NCBI GenBank assembly: GCA_032622095.1
Contig: CP136066.1
Span: 190,142,816 to 190,206,815, forward strand
DNA: 64,000 nucleotides
Reading direction: 5' to 3'
DNA from: Siphonodentalium dalli
Lineage: Eukaryota; Mollusca; Scaphopoda; Gadilida; Siphonodentaliidae
The notes under the pieces are model-generated. The model saw nothing but the letters and a program-made list of their open reading frames with translations, was not told where the DNA came from and searched no databases. Positions within the stretch are counted from its first letter, which is position 1. Each line of letters begins with the position of its first letter. Of this stretch, positions 34,821-49,800 are shown one piece after another. A program made the translations under genes and the position numbers.

Positions 34821-37800
34821 TCAGGAGTTGTTGGTAAACATCCGAATAATAGACTTGTGGACCCTGAAAGAATACACAGTCAGTTCAGAACATTTGTAAA
34901 TTTTGTTTGTTTGTGAACTAATGCATTTATATATTGTAGTCGTGCTGTATTGATCATTGTTGCATGGTATCATGCAAAAATACACCCAGGATCTCTCAAA
35001 TGTGTAAAAAATACACCCAGGATCTCTCAAATGTGTAAAAAATACACCCATGATCTCTCAAATGTGTAAAAAATACACCCAGCATTTCAAAGTCTCGTTC
35101 GTCTGTGACAGTTAAACTCAACAAATAATTATTGTAATATTAAGCATGAGTATGATGCAACTAATTTAACCCTTTACCCAACAGAAGGGCCCTGTGCCAA
35201 TGCATTCTCTTATATATGCGAGTCGACCATAGGTCGCCTCGCATATATAAGAGAATGCATTGGCTTAACACATTAAAAATTATAAAATTGTTAAATAATG
35301 TAAGAAAAAGTGTTAAAAAAAGATTTGTTTTAGGCCAATGCATTCTTTTACAGACCGAAGATATTTTAGGCTGTTGAAGCTTTATTTGGCCGGTTTTGGC
35401 CGTTTTGTTTGGTAAAGGGTTAAAATACATTTGTTTATGAGACTGGGTGACTTTTTTCACATTTGGGAGATCCTGTGTGTCATTTTGCACCTTTAGGAGA
35501 TCCTGGGTGTAATTTTGCAAGATACCACGGTAACCATGCAACACTGATGAATTCAGCTGCAGTGTATAGCACAGTATACATCAAACAAAAATACAAGGAA
35601 GAATCCCCATTGTAAATATATTGCTGTGGACTCTATAATGATAACTTAATTAAATATTGCAGCATTATAGATCCTGTGTCAGTGCATTCTCTTATAAATG
35701 TGAGCCTCGTGTATATATAACAGAATTCACTGGCTTAAAAGCCAAAAAGGTCAAGGTAAATATTGTTTGGCCAATGATGTATTCTCTAATATCTTATGTA
35801 TTCTCCAATTTCTCCTATGAGAGACTCACATACATAAGAGAATGCATTGGCATGTTTTTTGCAAAATTTCAGGAAGCTCCAGTCATGGAAGATTTAAAGG
35901 GTGACTGCCAATTTCAATAAATTCCCAGTAACAAAAGCAATCTAATATCGATAATAAATAGAAAAATAATGAAATTTGAGTTAAAGATCTTTTCTGTAAA
36001 TTTATGACTTAAAGGGGTACTGTACCCTAAATCCGGCCATTTATGGGACCATCTCCTTTTAAACTCCACAGAATATATGCAACAAATGAATGAATTTGAG
36101 CCATGGATTAGTGCAAAATACACTCATGTGCTCTATGAAGGATGCCAACAACATGGTGATTATAATGAAAATGAATTTATCATTTATGACTCCAGTCCCC
36201 CTATAAGCCATAAACTAAGTTATGAATTTATGTGTAACAACGTAATAAAATTAATTTGATAGTGGATTGAACAACATTTGGTACAGATCGGGTCATGACA
36301 CCCGCTGACAATAAAATAATGAGTAATAGTTTTATTCTTGTCAGGTACAGTAATGCTCTTAATTAATCGACTCCTTAAACACAGCAGAATTATGGGTAAC
36401 TTTTCAGGATTTAGTCGGAAATATGGCTTGTTGCCATTCATTGGAAAGCTCTCGGGGAGAGCTTTCCGATGAATGGCAACAAGCCACATTTCCGACTAAA
36501 TCCTGAAAAGTTACCCATAATTCTGCTGTGTTTAAGGAGTCGATTAATTTGAGCATTACTGTACAGTCTCCCCTTAAAGTCTTAAGGTATTCGCAGTGAG
36601 TATCAAGCCTGGATATAGTGTGTCTGACATTTGCAGAATTTTGAATTTAGTGACGCTATCCCGCACAGTGGGCTAGCATCACCAAATTCACCCTCTGGGG
36701 ACCTCATTCTACTTTGGCCTCATCTTCTGGGAAGTACAGTAATGCTCTAAGTAATTGACTCTTTAGCCACAGCAGAATTATGGGTAACTTTTCAGGATTT
36801 AGTCGGAAATATGGCTCGTTGCCATTCATCGGAAAGCTCTCCCCGACTAAACTCTGAAAAGTTACCCATAATTCTGCTGTGGTTAAAGAGTCGATTACTT
36901 AGATATGGAATCCTATTACGGCCACTTGCTAATGGCGCTTTCGGCGCACTTTTTGTCGCTTTCGGCACGATCGGCGCATCGCGCCGAAAGCGACAAAATA
37001 TGCGCCATTAGCGTTGTTTCGGCGCGCGCCGAAAGCGACAAAATATGCGCCATTAGTGCAATCGGCGCGGTGCGCCATTAGTGCATTCGGCGCGGTGCGC
37101 CGAAAGCGACAAAATATGCGCCATTAGCGCATGTACAATTAAGTATGTGATCACCCCAGCAGGGGTGCCGGAAGAGGGGGCAGAGTGGGCAGCTGACCCA
37201 AGCTTCAGTTGAGGCCAGTCTAGATGCTAGGATTTGTGATTTTCTTGTACAGTTTTCTAAAAGATTTCTCACACTGCGTTGAACAACAATGGTCAGCCCG
37301 GTGTGTCCTGGTCTCTTGTCCATAGCCGTGTGCATTTGTCTGGATTTAGACCACTAGATGTTAGGATATTAGGCATGAGCACTAAGGTGCAAGGGGGGGG
37401 GATGCAAATGGAATTATGTAAAATTTGTGTTTTGTCTGATTCTGATTCAAGGAGGTGCAGTTGGAATTTCCCAAGGTGGACACCCCCAACGGAGACCCTC
37501 TAGCCACATCCCTGGGACCGTCTGATCGGATTGAGTACCTTTAACTACCCACAAAGGAGGGACCAGGACCACACGGCCACAATAATTTTAAATCTGAATA
37601 ATGACAAATTATAGCATTTGGAGGTCTATCTACAGCAAAATTCAGCCCCTCCCTTTTAAAATTGATACATAGGCCTATACATTGTACATATGGCCATGCC
37701 CGATCTGTGCAGGGGCGCCGGAAGCATCCAAGGGCAGGGGGGAGGGGCAGAGCCTAAAAAAAGGGCACTTTTCTGAAAAAAAGGGCATTTTCTCCGCAAA

Positions 37801-40800
37801 CTCGGAAAAATAACCATAAATTCATTGTGGCAAAAATCCCTATTTTAAAGGTATTTGTCGGTTTTTATGGCCGTTTTGTGACAAAACATTTATATTCCTT
37901 GTGAAATTGGTGGTATTTGGACAAAAAAAGTCACATTTTACTGTAAAAACATGAGATTAAACACACAAAAAGCATTTTCTTTCTCCAGAAAAAAGGGCAA
38001 GTCCTGCCCCCGCTCGCCCCCTTGGTCAAGGGCAGGGGGTCAGCTGCCCCATCTGCCCCCTCTGCCCCCTCTTCCGGCACCCCTGCTGGGGTGATCACAT
38101 ACTTAATTGTACATGCGCTAATGGCGCATATTTTGTCGCTTTCGGCGCACCGCGCCGAATGCACTAATGGCGCACCGCGCCGATTGCACTAATGGCGCAT
38201 ATTTTGTCGCTTTCGGCGCGCGCCGAAACAACGCTAATGGCGCACATTTTGTCGCTTTCGGCGCATCGCGCCAAAAGCGACAAAAAGTGCGCCGAAAGCG
38301 CCATTAGCAAGTGGCCGTAATAGGATTCCATACTTAGAGCATTACTGTATCTATAGTATCAAATTAACATTGTTTCTATTTACTTTTTTCCTTCTGTTCA
38401 GTGTCCGTATCCCCTAATTTGCAGAAGATAAATTGCACAATCGAGGTGACTAATGGGTGAACATCACCAACTTCAATTGGGGAACTTCAATCTGATCCTA
38501 GGTCTCCCATAGCAGTTGAGGCCTAAGCAGAATTAGATCGCCAGAGGGTGAATTTGAGGATGCTAACCTACTGTGCGAGATAGCACCACTAAATTCACCC
38601 TCTGGGGACCTCATTCTACAAATGTCAGACACATGATATCTACTATTTTCCAGACTTGCCTTTCACACCATTGTCCAAACTACTAATAAGACATTTAACA
38701 TTTTTGATAGGAAATCGGGCATTCTGCATTAAAAAAAAGGTAGTGCCTTAATGCCAATTAACCTGACTGAGAATTCTAGGTGTGGTAGACTGTGCGTAGA
38801 TTTTTCAGGGCTAGGCGCACATTACAAGGCCGAGTTAATTCCCTTTACTACGCTAGTCTGACCGCTGCCATCTCATAATTAAATGTAACATTTTTTATTT
38901 TAGAGTTTTATCCGTTCTAATTCATTCTGATTTGATGTAGCCAATATCCAAATGAATATATTTGTTTCTAAAAATAATGCAGAAAGAAATGTAACCGAGC
39001 CAAAAAAATGCGAGATTTCCTTACATTATATGAATGTGATGGCAGTGGTCAGGCCAGCGTAGCAGGGGACTGAATTCTGCTTTGAAGTTTGGGTTAGGCA
39101 AACAGACAATGTAAAAGCTTTCTAACCTGACTGAGAATTCTGGGTGTGGTATTCGGACGGTTTCTCCTTGGATACCTATACACTCCTCCTTGGTGGGGAT
39201 AGTGGCATCTTTTGAGTCATCAGGGAACACATCGATTAGCTTCACCTTTATGGCCTTCACTGGTACTCTGTGTACTGCCGGCATGTTTTGCTGGATAAAT
39301 GGGAAAAACATCAAATTATAACTTAATCATACGCTGTCAATCCGAGGAATACTGTTAACCATTTCATGATTGGTGCTTCTTGAATTTTTGCAAAAATCCT
39401 GTGCCAATGCACTCATATAAGGGAATGCATTGGCCTAACAATATTTACCCTGATCTTGTAAGCCAGTGCATTCTCTTATATATGCGAGGCACCCGATGGG
39501 CGACTAATATATAAGAGAATGCACTGGCACATGATATTTAATGCTGCACCAGCGCAGCTCCCGACAAGACAAGATCACATCGACAATCATCTGTAGTGAG
39601 CATTACATAAGTACATATTGGAAAATATTTTAACAATAGATGAACGAATTACGTGCAATACAAACCAGGCCTGATAATATGGTGCCTGTCATTTGCAGAA
39701 TGAGGTCCCCAGATGGTGAATTTAGTGACACTATCCCGCATAGCTGGCTAGCATCACTAAATTCACCCTCTTGGGACCTCATTCAGCTTAGGCCTCACCT
39801 TCTCTAGAAAGTATTCTCTATATTCCCAAATTGGCAGATGACACATTGCATAATCGAGGTTCCCAATGGGTGTACATCAAAATATTCACCATTTGGGAAC
39901 TTCAATTTGAGTCTATGTCTCCCATAGCAGAATGAGGTCCCCAGAGGCTGAATTTTGTGACGCTAGCTCACTATGCAGGATACCATCACTAAATTCACCC
40001 TCTGGGGACCTCATTCTGCAAATAACAGGCACCTTATTCTCAGGCCTAATACAAACTGACCCCAATCATAGTCAGACAATTAACCCCCAAATGGTCTATT
40101 ATTAATGTGGAGGGTGCGCAGAATACAAAAGTAGATGGCAGACAGAAAATATATAATACAAGACAGTCAAAGACTGTGGTGTCGCTCACCAGACTGCAAA
40201 TACTGATAAGACTGGGACTCTGGAGACCACAACTGTCAGAACTTTTCATAATCACCTTAAAAGAAGTAGATCTAAACAGGATAGGTGGCTAGATAGGCTT
40301 CATGTATGTACATCGGTGAATATCTACCTCAAAATTACCAACTGCTCACTACTGATCTGAGCTAAATAGACATGGTGGTTCAAAGAACACTTTTCAAGTT
40401 TGCCAATTATGTTCTAGTGAATTGGTGGATGTGTTAAATGTCCTTATGAAAGATTTGAACAATACATATGATAGATTGTTGTTGTAATTGGGAATTAATG
40501 ACCTCTAACAGATCTCCAGGGAATGTTTATAAAAATGTCAGATTTCACTTGACATGTGTAGGCATACCCCACATACAGTTAGAGCCAAAGTAAATGATTC
40601 TTATTAATGATGCTCTGTCAAGAATTTTAGTAAATATTATTTTTGAAACCAGGGTGGCAGAAGCAGAGAACTTGAGTAAAGAGCCAATAATTTTTTTTTC
40701 TCAATATTTGTTTGAGTTATGTCCCTGGCCCGCCCACATTTGACCCAGTGACATTATTTGAACAAATCTGAACCCCAGTCAACCAAGGATCCTTCATACC

Positions 40801-43800
40801 AAATATGAACCCATTTGGACTGATGGTATTTGAGAAGATGTTTAAAAGAATCACTATGGAGGGAAAGAGTTATGGCCCTGGCTTTGCAACTATTTGACCC
40901 AGTGACCTCATTTGAACAAATCTGAATATGAGTCGCCTAGGGAACATCCACACCAAATATGAACCCATTCGGTCTTATGGTTCCAGAGGAGAAGAAGTTT
41001 AAAGAATTGTTGACGGATGGACAGATGGATGGATGGACGTACAAGGAGTGATGACTATAGCTCCACCGGAGACTTCGTCTCAGTGAGCTAAAAAAAATAA
41101 GAAGGTTATATGAAGAAAAAAATTATGAATTTTTGTTTTCATTTTAAATTTGAATTTTTTTCATTCTTTTTTTTTTTAAATTGAGCAAAGATTTCAATTT
41201 AACAACTTAAAAAAAAAAAGAGTTATGTCCCTGGTATGATTTCATTTGGATAAGTGGTGGTTAAGAAAATAATATGTAACCGCCAAGCCTGAATTTAGTG
41301 TGTCTGACATTTGCAGAATAAGGTCCCCAAAAGGTGAATTTAATGACACTATTCGGAAAGGCGGGCCAGCATCACCAATTCATCCTCGGTCTGATTAGGC
41401 CTCAATGGCCAATAGAAACCTAGGATTGAAGTTCTACATTTTAAGTTGGTGATGCACACCCATTGAACACCTCAATTATACATTTTATCTTCTGCAAAGT
41501 AGGGGGACATTGACATTGAACAGTGGGAAAAAATAAAAAAGTAAATAAAACAAAATTTTATACTTAGGATACATCCCAGAAGATGAGACCTAAGCAGCAT
41601 TAGGTCCATGGAGGGTGTATTTGGTGATGTTAGCCTGCTGTACCGGGTAGCAACACTAAATTCAGCATCTGGGGACCTCATTCTGCAAATGTCAGACACA
41701 CTATGTCCAGGCTTGAGGAAACGAACAATATACTTTCCTATTTATTCTAGCAGAATAGGTGTTTAACTAAATGCCACAAACCTGTTTCAACAGGTGGATT
41801 AACTTAATATTGCACAGAGAACTGGAATAGAGTGTCATCAATCAAGCTTGTCTGCAAACAAGTAGTCTCTCCCCATAGTATCAAGTGTCCCTAGTGATAA
41901 ATTGGCTTCCTCAATTATTCAGCCTTCAGCAGTGTGATGTTCTCTCTAAAATTCATAGGGCTTGGCAATTAGAGGTGTGAATTATAAAGGGTCATAACTA
42001 TGTTAAAATATATGGGATCAAACCCATATTTGAACTTGATCTGTATATATGTGTCAACAATTGATATACCAAATTTGGTGTTGATCAGATGGAAAATGTT
42101 TGATTCATCCTGTCTTGGATGAATTCTATATAAAAACAAGAGAGGAAGGGTTAAATAAATGATACAAAAATCCATACAGATGAAGAATGTGCTAAGAAAA
42201 TCTATGTAAGAAATATGAGGCTGTGATGTGTCTAAAAAAAAAATTCAAGGTCAAAATGCAAAAATGTAATTTCTTGTTTTTAGAGTTATGTCCCTGGCTC
42301 TGTCCCTATTTAACACAGTTACCCCATTTGAACAAACCTGAACCCCAGTCACCCAAGGTCCCTCCGTACCAAATATAAGCTAAATCAGCTCAATGTTTGT
42401 TGAGAAGAAGTCATTCTAAGAATTACTATGAGTTATGGCCCTGGTTTCTCAACTAATCAACCTGGTGACCTCATTTGAACAAATCTGAATGTGAGTCACC
42501 TGGGGAACATCCACACCAAATATGAACCCATTCGGTCTTATGGTTCCAGAGGAGAAGAAGTTTAAAGAATTGTTGACGGATGGACAGATGGATGGATGGA
42601 CGTACAAGGAGTGATGACTATAGCTCCACCGGAGACTTCGTCTCAGTGAGCTAAAAAAAATAAGAAGGTTATATGAAGAAAAAAATTATGAATTTTTGTT
42701 TTCATTTTAAATTTGAATTTTTTTCATTCTTTTTTTTTTTAAATTGAGCAAAGATTTCAATTTAACAACTTAAAAAAAAAAAGAGTTATGTCCCTGGTAT
42801 GATTTCATTTGGATAAGTGGTGGTTAAGAAAATAATATGTAACCGCCAAGCCTGAATTTAGTGTGTCTGACATTTGCAGAATAAGGTCCCCAAAAGGTGA
42901 ATTTAATGACACTATTCGGAAAGGCGGGCCAGCATCACCAATTCATCCTCGGTCTGATTAGGCCTCAATGGCCAATAGAAACCTAGGATTGAAGTTCTAC
43001 ATTTTAAGTTGGTGATGCACACCCATTGAACACCTCAATTATACATTTTATCTTCTGCAAAGTAGGGGGACATTGACATTGAACAGTGGGAAAAAATAAA
43101 AAAGTAAATAAAACAAAATTTTATACTTAGGATACATCCCAGAAGATGAGACCTAAGCAGCATTAGGTCCATGGAGGGTGTATTTGGTGATGTTAGCCTG
43201 CTGTACCGGGTAGCAACACTAAATTCAGCATCTGGGGACCTCATTCTGCAAATGTCAGACACACTATGTCCAGGCTTGAGGAAACGAACAATATACTTTC
43301 CTATTTATTCTAGCAGAATAGGTGTTTAACTAAATGCCACAAACCTGTTTCAACAGGTGGATTAACTTAATATTGCACAGAGAACTGGAATAGAGTGTCA
43401 TCAATCAAGCTTGTCTGCAAACAAGTAGTCTCTCCCCATAGTATCAAGTGTCCCTAGTGATAAATTGGCTTCCTCAATTATTCAGCCTTCAGCAGTGTGA
43501 TGTTCTCTCTAAAATTCATAGGGCTTGGCAATTAGAGGTGTGAATTATAAAGGGTCATAACTATGTTAAAATATATGGGATCAAACCCATATTTGAACTT
43601 GATCTGTATATATGTGTCAACAATTGATATACCAAATTTGGTGTTGATCAGATGGAAAATGTTTGATTCATCCTGTCTTGGATGAATTCTATATAAAAAC
43701 AAGAGAGGAAGGGTTAAATAAATGATACAAAAATCCATACAGATGAAGAATGTGCTAAGAAAATCTATGTAAGAAATATGAGGCTGTGATGTGTCTAAAA

Positions 43801-46800
43801 AAAAAATTCAAGGTCAAAATGCAAAAATGTAATTTCTTGTTTTTAGAGTTATGTCCCTGGCTCTGTCCCTATTTAACACAGTTACCCCATTTGAACAAAC
43901 CTGAACCCCAGTCACCCAAGGTCCCTCCGTACCAAATATAAGCTAAATCAGCTCAATGTTTGTTGAGAAGAAGTCATTCTAAGAATTACTATGAGTTATG
44001 GCCCTGGTTTCTCAACTAATCAACCTGGTGACCTCATTTGAACAAATCTGAATGTGAGTCACCTGGGGAACATCCACACCAAATATGAACCCATTCGGTC
44101 TTATGGTTCCAGAGGAGAAGAAGTTTAAAGAATTGTTGACGGATGGACAGATGGATGGATGGACGTACAAGGAGTGATGACTATAGCTCCACCGGAGACT
44201 TCGTCTCAGTGAGCTAAAAAAAATAAGAAGGTTATATGAAGAAAAAAATTATGAATTTTTGTTTTCATTTTAAATTTGAATTTTTTTCATTTTTTTTTTT
44301 TTTTAAATTGAGCAAAGATTTCAATTTAACAACTTAAAAAAAAAGAAGAGTTATGTCCCTGGTATGATTTCATTTGGATAAGTGGTGGTTAAGAAAATAA
44401 TATGTAACCGCCAAGCCTGAATTTAGTGTGTCTGACATTTGCAGAATAAGGTCCCCAAAAGGTGAATTTAATGACACTATTCGGAAAGGCGGGCCAGCAT
44501 CACCAATTCATCCTCGGTCTGATTAGGCCTCAATGGCCAATAGAAACCTAGGATTGAAGTTCTACATTTTAAGTTGGTGATGCACACCCATTGAACACCT
44601 CAATTATACATTTTATCTTCTGCAAAGTAGGGGGACATTGACATTGAACAGTGGGAAAAAATAAAAAAGTAAATAAAACAAAATTTTATACTTAGGATAC
44701 ATCCCAGAAGATGAGACCTAAGCAGCATTAGGTCCATGGAGGGTGTATTTGGTGATGTTAGCCTGCTGTACCGGGTAGCAACACTAAATTCAGCATCTGG
44801 GGACCTCATTCTGCAAATGTCAGACACACTATGTCCAGGCTTGAGGAAACGAACAATATACTTTCCTATTTATTCTAGCAGAATAGGTGTTTAACTAAAT
44901 GCCACAAACCTGTTTCAACAGGTGGATTAACTTAATATTGCACAGAGAACTGGAATAGAGTGTCATCAATCAAGCTTGTCTGCAAACAAGTAGTATCTCC
45001 CCATAGTATCAAGTGTCCCTAGTGATAAATTGGCTTCCTCAATTATTCAGCCTTCAGCAGTGTGATGTTCTCTCTAAAATTCATAGGGCTTGGCAATTAG
45101 AGGTGTGAATTATAAAGGGTCATAACTATGTTAAAATATATGGGATCAAACCCATATTTGAACTTGATCTGTATATATGTGTCAACAATTGATATACCAA
45201 ATTTGGTGTTGATCAGATGGAAAATGTTTGATTCATCCTGTCTTGGATGAATTCTATATAAAAACAAGAGAGGAAGGGTTAAATAAATGATACAAAAATC
45301 CATACAGATGAAGAATGTGCTAAGAAAATCTATGTAAGAAATATGAGGCTGTGATGTGTCTAAAAAAAAAATTCAAGGTCAAAATGCAAAAATGTAATTT
45401 CTTGTTTTTAGAGTTATGTCCCTGGCTCTGTCCCTATTTAACACAGTTACCCCATTTGAACAAACCTGAACCCCAGTCACCCAAGGTCCCTCCGTACCAA
45501 ATATAAGCTAAATCAGCTCAATGTTTGTTGAGAAGAAGTTATTCTAAGAATTACTATGAGTTATGGCCCTGGTTTCTCAACTAATCAACCTGGTGACCTC
45601 ATTTGAACAAATCTGAATGTGAGTCACCTGGGGAACGTCCACACCAAATATGAACCCATTGGGCCTTATTGTTCTGGAAAAGAAGTCGTTCTAAGAATTA
45701 CTGTGAAGGAAAAGAGTTGTGGCCCTGATTTCTGAACAAATTGACCTGATGACCTCATTTGAACAAATCTCAATGTGAATCACCTAGGGAACATCCACAC
45801 CAATTATATGAACCTGTTCAGTCTTACGGTTCTTGAAAAGAAGATGATTCTTGACGGACAGACGGTACGACGGCGGACGACGGACGAGGAGTGATGACTA
45901 TAGCTTCACCGGAGACTTCGTCTCAGGTGAGCTAAAAAGTGTAGGTGCATTCAAATTCACTGGTATAAGAAATAACTCTTCCATGCATGATACAAACTGA
46001 CCCCAATCATTAGTCGGACAATTAACCCGTCTATACTAAAGCACCCTTGCTGAGTAGTTATTCCATAGGGAATGTTCACATAACCTGTTTAACCCTTTCT
46101 GTACTAAATACTCACTGATGAGTAGTTATTTCATAGGAAATGTAAAAATAATAATTTTAACCCTTTCTGTACTAAATACTCACTGATGAGTAGTTATTTC
46201 ATAGGAAATATAAACATAATAATTTTAACCCTTTCTGTACTAAATACTCACTGGTGAGTAGTTATTTCATAGGAAATGTAAACATAATAATTTTAACCAT
46301 TTCTGTACTAAATACTAAATCTCAGGTGAGCTAAAAAGTGTAGGTGCATTCAAATTCACTGGTATAAGAAATAACTCTTCCATGCATGATACAAACTGAC
46401 CACAATCATAGTCGGACAATTAACCCGTCTATACTAAAGCACCCTTGCTGAGTAGTTATTCCATAGGGAATGTTCACATAACCTGTTTAATCCTTTCTGT
46501 ACTAAATACTCACTGATGAGTAGTTATTTCATAGGAAATGTAAACATAATAATTTTAACCATTTCTGTACTAAATACTCACTGATGAGTAGTTATTTCAT
46601 AGGAATAATAATTTTAACCCTTTCTGTACTAAATACTCATGAAATGAGTAGTTATCCCATAGGAAATATTCACTTAATAAGTTTAACTCTTTCTGTACTA
46701 AACACTCATTACTGAGTCGTTATTCCATTGGAAGTGTTCACATAATGGCGTTTTGTTGAATATATTATCTAAACATGTCCCTAAATAATAGGGGTCAATC

Positions 46801-49800
46801 CTGCACTTTTATTTATCTGCATTTATCAACTTAACATCCCTACAAATGAATAATAGACCATTCTGATGTACACTTTTTAACTGACTGGGAGAATCCATTG
46901 AGTATAGAAAATGTTAAAACATCAGAACAGTTTAACCTACATATCCACTATGAAGTTTCATCATGATGTTGGTGCATGCAAGCATTTAAACATTTCCAAC
47001 TGTTGAATGTTTTTTTTACCAAACTGCGGGAAGGTGTGTGAAACCCCACAATTAATGTTACACAATCTGATCCGATGGTTCCCGAATCATCAGATTCCAA
47101 CAACTACAACGTTTCTTCAAAAGTCACTTTAGTTATCAGAATCGATTTAATTACCAAAAAATAATGATAACCATGATCAACTCTAGTATAACAATTTCCA
47201 AAACTTGTTATATATCATTTTGTTCAATGCAATTTGGTATAAAGTGTATGTCGGCCGGACGGTGGGCTAGCATCACCAACTGAACCATCTGGGACATCAT
47301 TCTGCGTAGGCCTCAACTGCTATGGGAGACCTTGGATCAGATTGATGTTCCAAAGTTGAAGTTGGTGATGTTCACATAGATTACGCAATTTATCTTCTGC
47401 AAATTATGGGATATAGAAACTGTTCAGAAGGGAACAAAGTAACTAAAACAATGTTAATTTGAGACTATAGATACAGTAGATACTCCCTAGAAGATGAGGC
47501 CTAACCAGAATAAGCTGTGCGGGATAGCGTCACTTAAATTCCCCTCATTCTGCAAATGGCAGACACACTATATCCAGACTTGTTGTAAGTACCTTTGATA
47601 TCTGTTTCGTGAATATAGCTTTTGTCAACTTTAAGTAGTCAAGACGACCTGCTTCCGTGACCAAGACCATCATAAAATGTTCGCCGTCGAAATCGAGCTC
47701 GACTTCACTGCCTAGTCTGCCATGCATGTTTTCCGCAATGAAAGTGTTAATGCCAGAGAATGCAATATCCTTTATTTTAACCCAACCTACAAATGATACA
47801 ATGAAGAAAGGTGAACATATATATTGTTGGTCTTGAATAATACAACACAAATAAATTGCGTTTATATTTTGATTATTATGGGGCATAAAATTATATAGTT
47901 GTTTATCATATCCCGCTTATGATGGAAATGTACGATAATACTTGGGGTGGGTCACTGGGGAGGGGGTATTTTGGTGGTCAACCATATATGCTCGCACCTA
48001 TATAAGTATAGGCTTAACCCTTCCATGACTGTCCCAGAGCTTCCAGAAATTCTGTGAAAACCATGTGCCAATGCATTCTCGTATATATATGAGTCTCCCA
48101 TAGGGAGCCTCGCATATATAAGAGAATACATTGGCCTAACAATATAAAACCCTGACCTTGTAAGCCAGGGAAAATTCTCTTATATATGCGAGGCTCCCCA
48201 TGTGAGACTCGCATATAATGATAGAATGCACTGACACATTATAATGCTGCACCAGGGCAACTCCCGTCGAGAACCCCAACCATGAAAGGGTTAAAGATGC
48301 CCTGTCCGATTTTACACAAAATAAGTAAAAATTTAGTTGAAGTTAATATTCAGCTTAGTAGGCAAAAGAATAATGAAAAATTCTTACAATCACCACCATG
48401 AACGAAAAAGCTGTTATCGTGAATTTAGACACAAAAAAACCCACATCATTTACCGTTGAAAACGAGTACAAATTATCATATTTGAGAACGCTCTTTATTA
48501 TCTACCGCTTTTGAGGTACGGAGCATGGGCGCTCTTTATAAGATACGGTCATTGGATTTTTGCTTGACTGACAATAATTCACGAGAAAAATGCAAACATG
48601 TGTTTGGAGACACGACATTTTCCGAGAAAAAAATCATAAATTTCGCTCAATGCTATAATGAGTATTTCAGTCATATAAAGGTATACAGCTCATAAAGTAC
48701 ATAATGTTTCGTTTTATTTTTACCCTGGCAATCTGTCCCATAGAAACAAAAGTTCCACATACTTATAGGAGTGAGAAAGCACCATTTTCACACATGTGCT
48801 TCATTGGTCCTTGTGCTAATTTTCGGCCGCTATTGCTTGTTATTGAAGCTTGTAGAATTATGGCATGTGCAAAGCATGCCATATGTTTTGTTGGGTACAT
48901 AACCAATCAGTCGATATATTTATTTTTCTTACCAGTACTTTCTCCCTCACAAGTTTCCAGTCTGAGTTTATTGTCGGAACCATTATCGTACCTGAAAAAT
49001 CAATTAAGTGAAATTATAAAAAATTCAACAAAATTATTAATAAAAACTGCATAAACACCAGCAATCGCTGTTAAAAATCCTATTTGAATCAAACGACGAA
49101 CCTGACAATTTGTCGAAGTATTCAAGGGTGCAAAACATAGTTATCTAACTAGTTGCATGCATCATCTCTACTGGGTGGCGCAGCGTATTTGGCTTCCTAT
49201 TCTTTTTAATTATAGGACACTACACCATGATTATACATCGCGATTCTGAATGAGGCATTTTTGTATACACCATTTATCATACATCTTGTCAATCTACTTC
49301 ATACTTCCAAAATTTCCGGAGGAAAGCAATTCTATAAAAGCCACATATATGGCTCACGATCACATTCCCATTTAAAGTGATGTGAAACACTCCGGTAGGG
49401 TGATCAAATAGAAATGGAGAATAATCTTGCTGAAAGTAGTTATATTTACGAATATTAATCAAAATTGACAATACACACACCGTCATTCTGATATATTAAT
49501 CGAATCCAATGACTTTCGATGATAAAATAATTTGTGTTTATTTATCGGCGATAGTTACGTCCCGAATCCAGATGTAAATATTTACAATTGAGCGTAGTTC
49601 AGACGATGTTTTCTATGGAGTGGTATGGTCGATTTCTTTGAAATTTTCGCGATGTTAGTAGAATGCTATATTTCCCAGGTTGGCATAACGCATGGGTGCT
49701 AACTTATCAGTTTCACGCAACAGAACAAGTGCATAATATGTCTTTAAATAACTGTTTGTATATAACTTGTCAATATGACGTTCTGTTTTTGTTCAATTAA

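Noticed and set aside
34726-34863. A well-formed open frame (starting GPQVYYSDVYQQLLSWTEAL) read from the same acceptor as the kinase terminal exon
   Set aside because: The preceding exon ends in phase 2, which selects the frame VHKSIIRMFTNNS and stop. That frame also matches the expected C-terminal end of ceramide-type kinases. The alternative needs another phase, though it remains a possible second reading.
41472-45303. Identical 75- and 68-codon frames repeated three times
   Set aside because: Their identity reflects the tandem duplication of DNA. They overlap MITE sequence and show no domain.
46070-46700. CTGATGAG..GAAA words in the satellite suggested hammerhead ribozymes
   Set aside because: The bases between CTGATGA and GAAA cannot pair as stem II, and ACTCACTGATGAGT is simply a small palindrome.
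48704-49054. 116-codon hydrophobic open frame
   Set aside because: Low-complexity AT-rich translation inside an intron on the opposite strand, without signal or domain.
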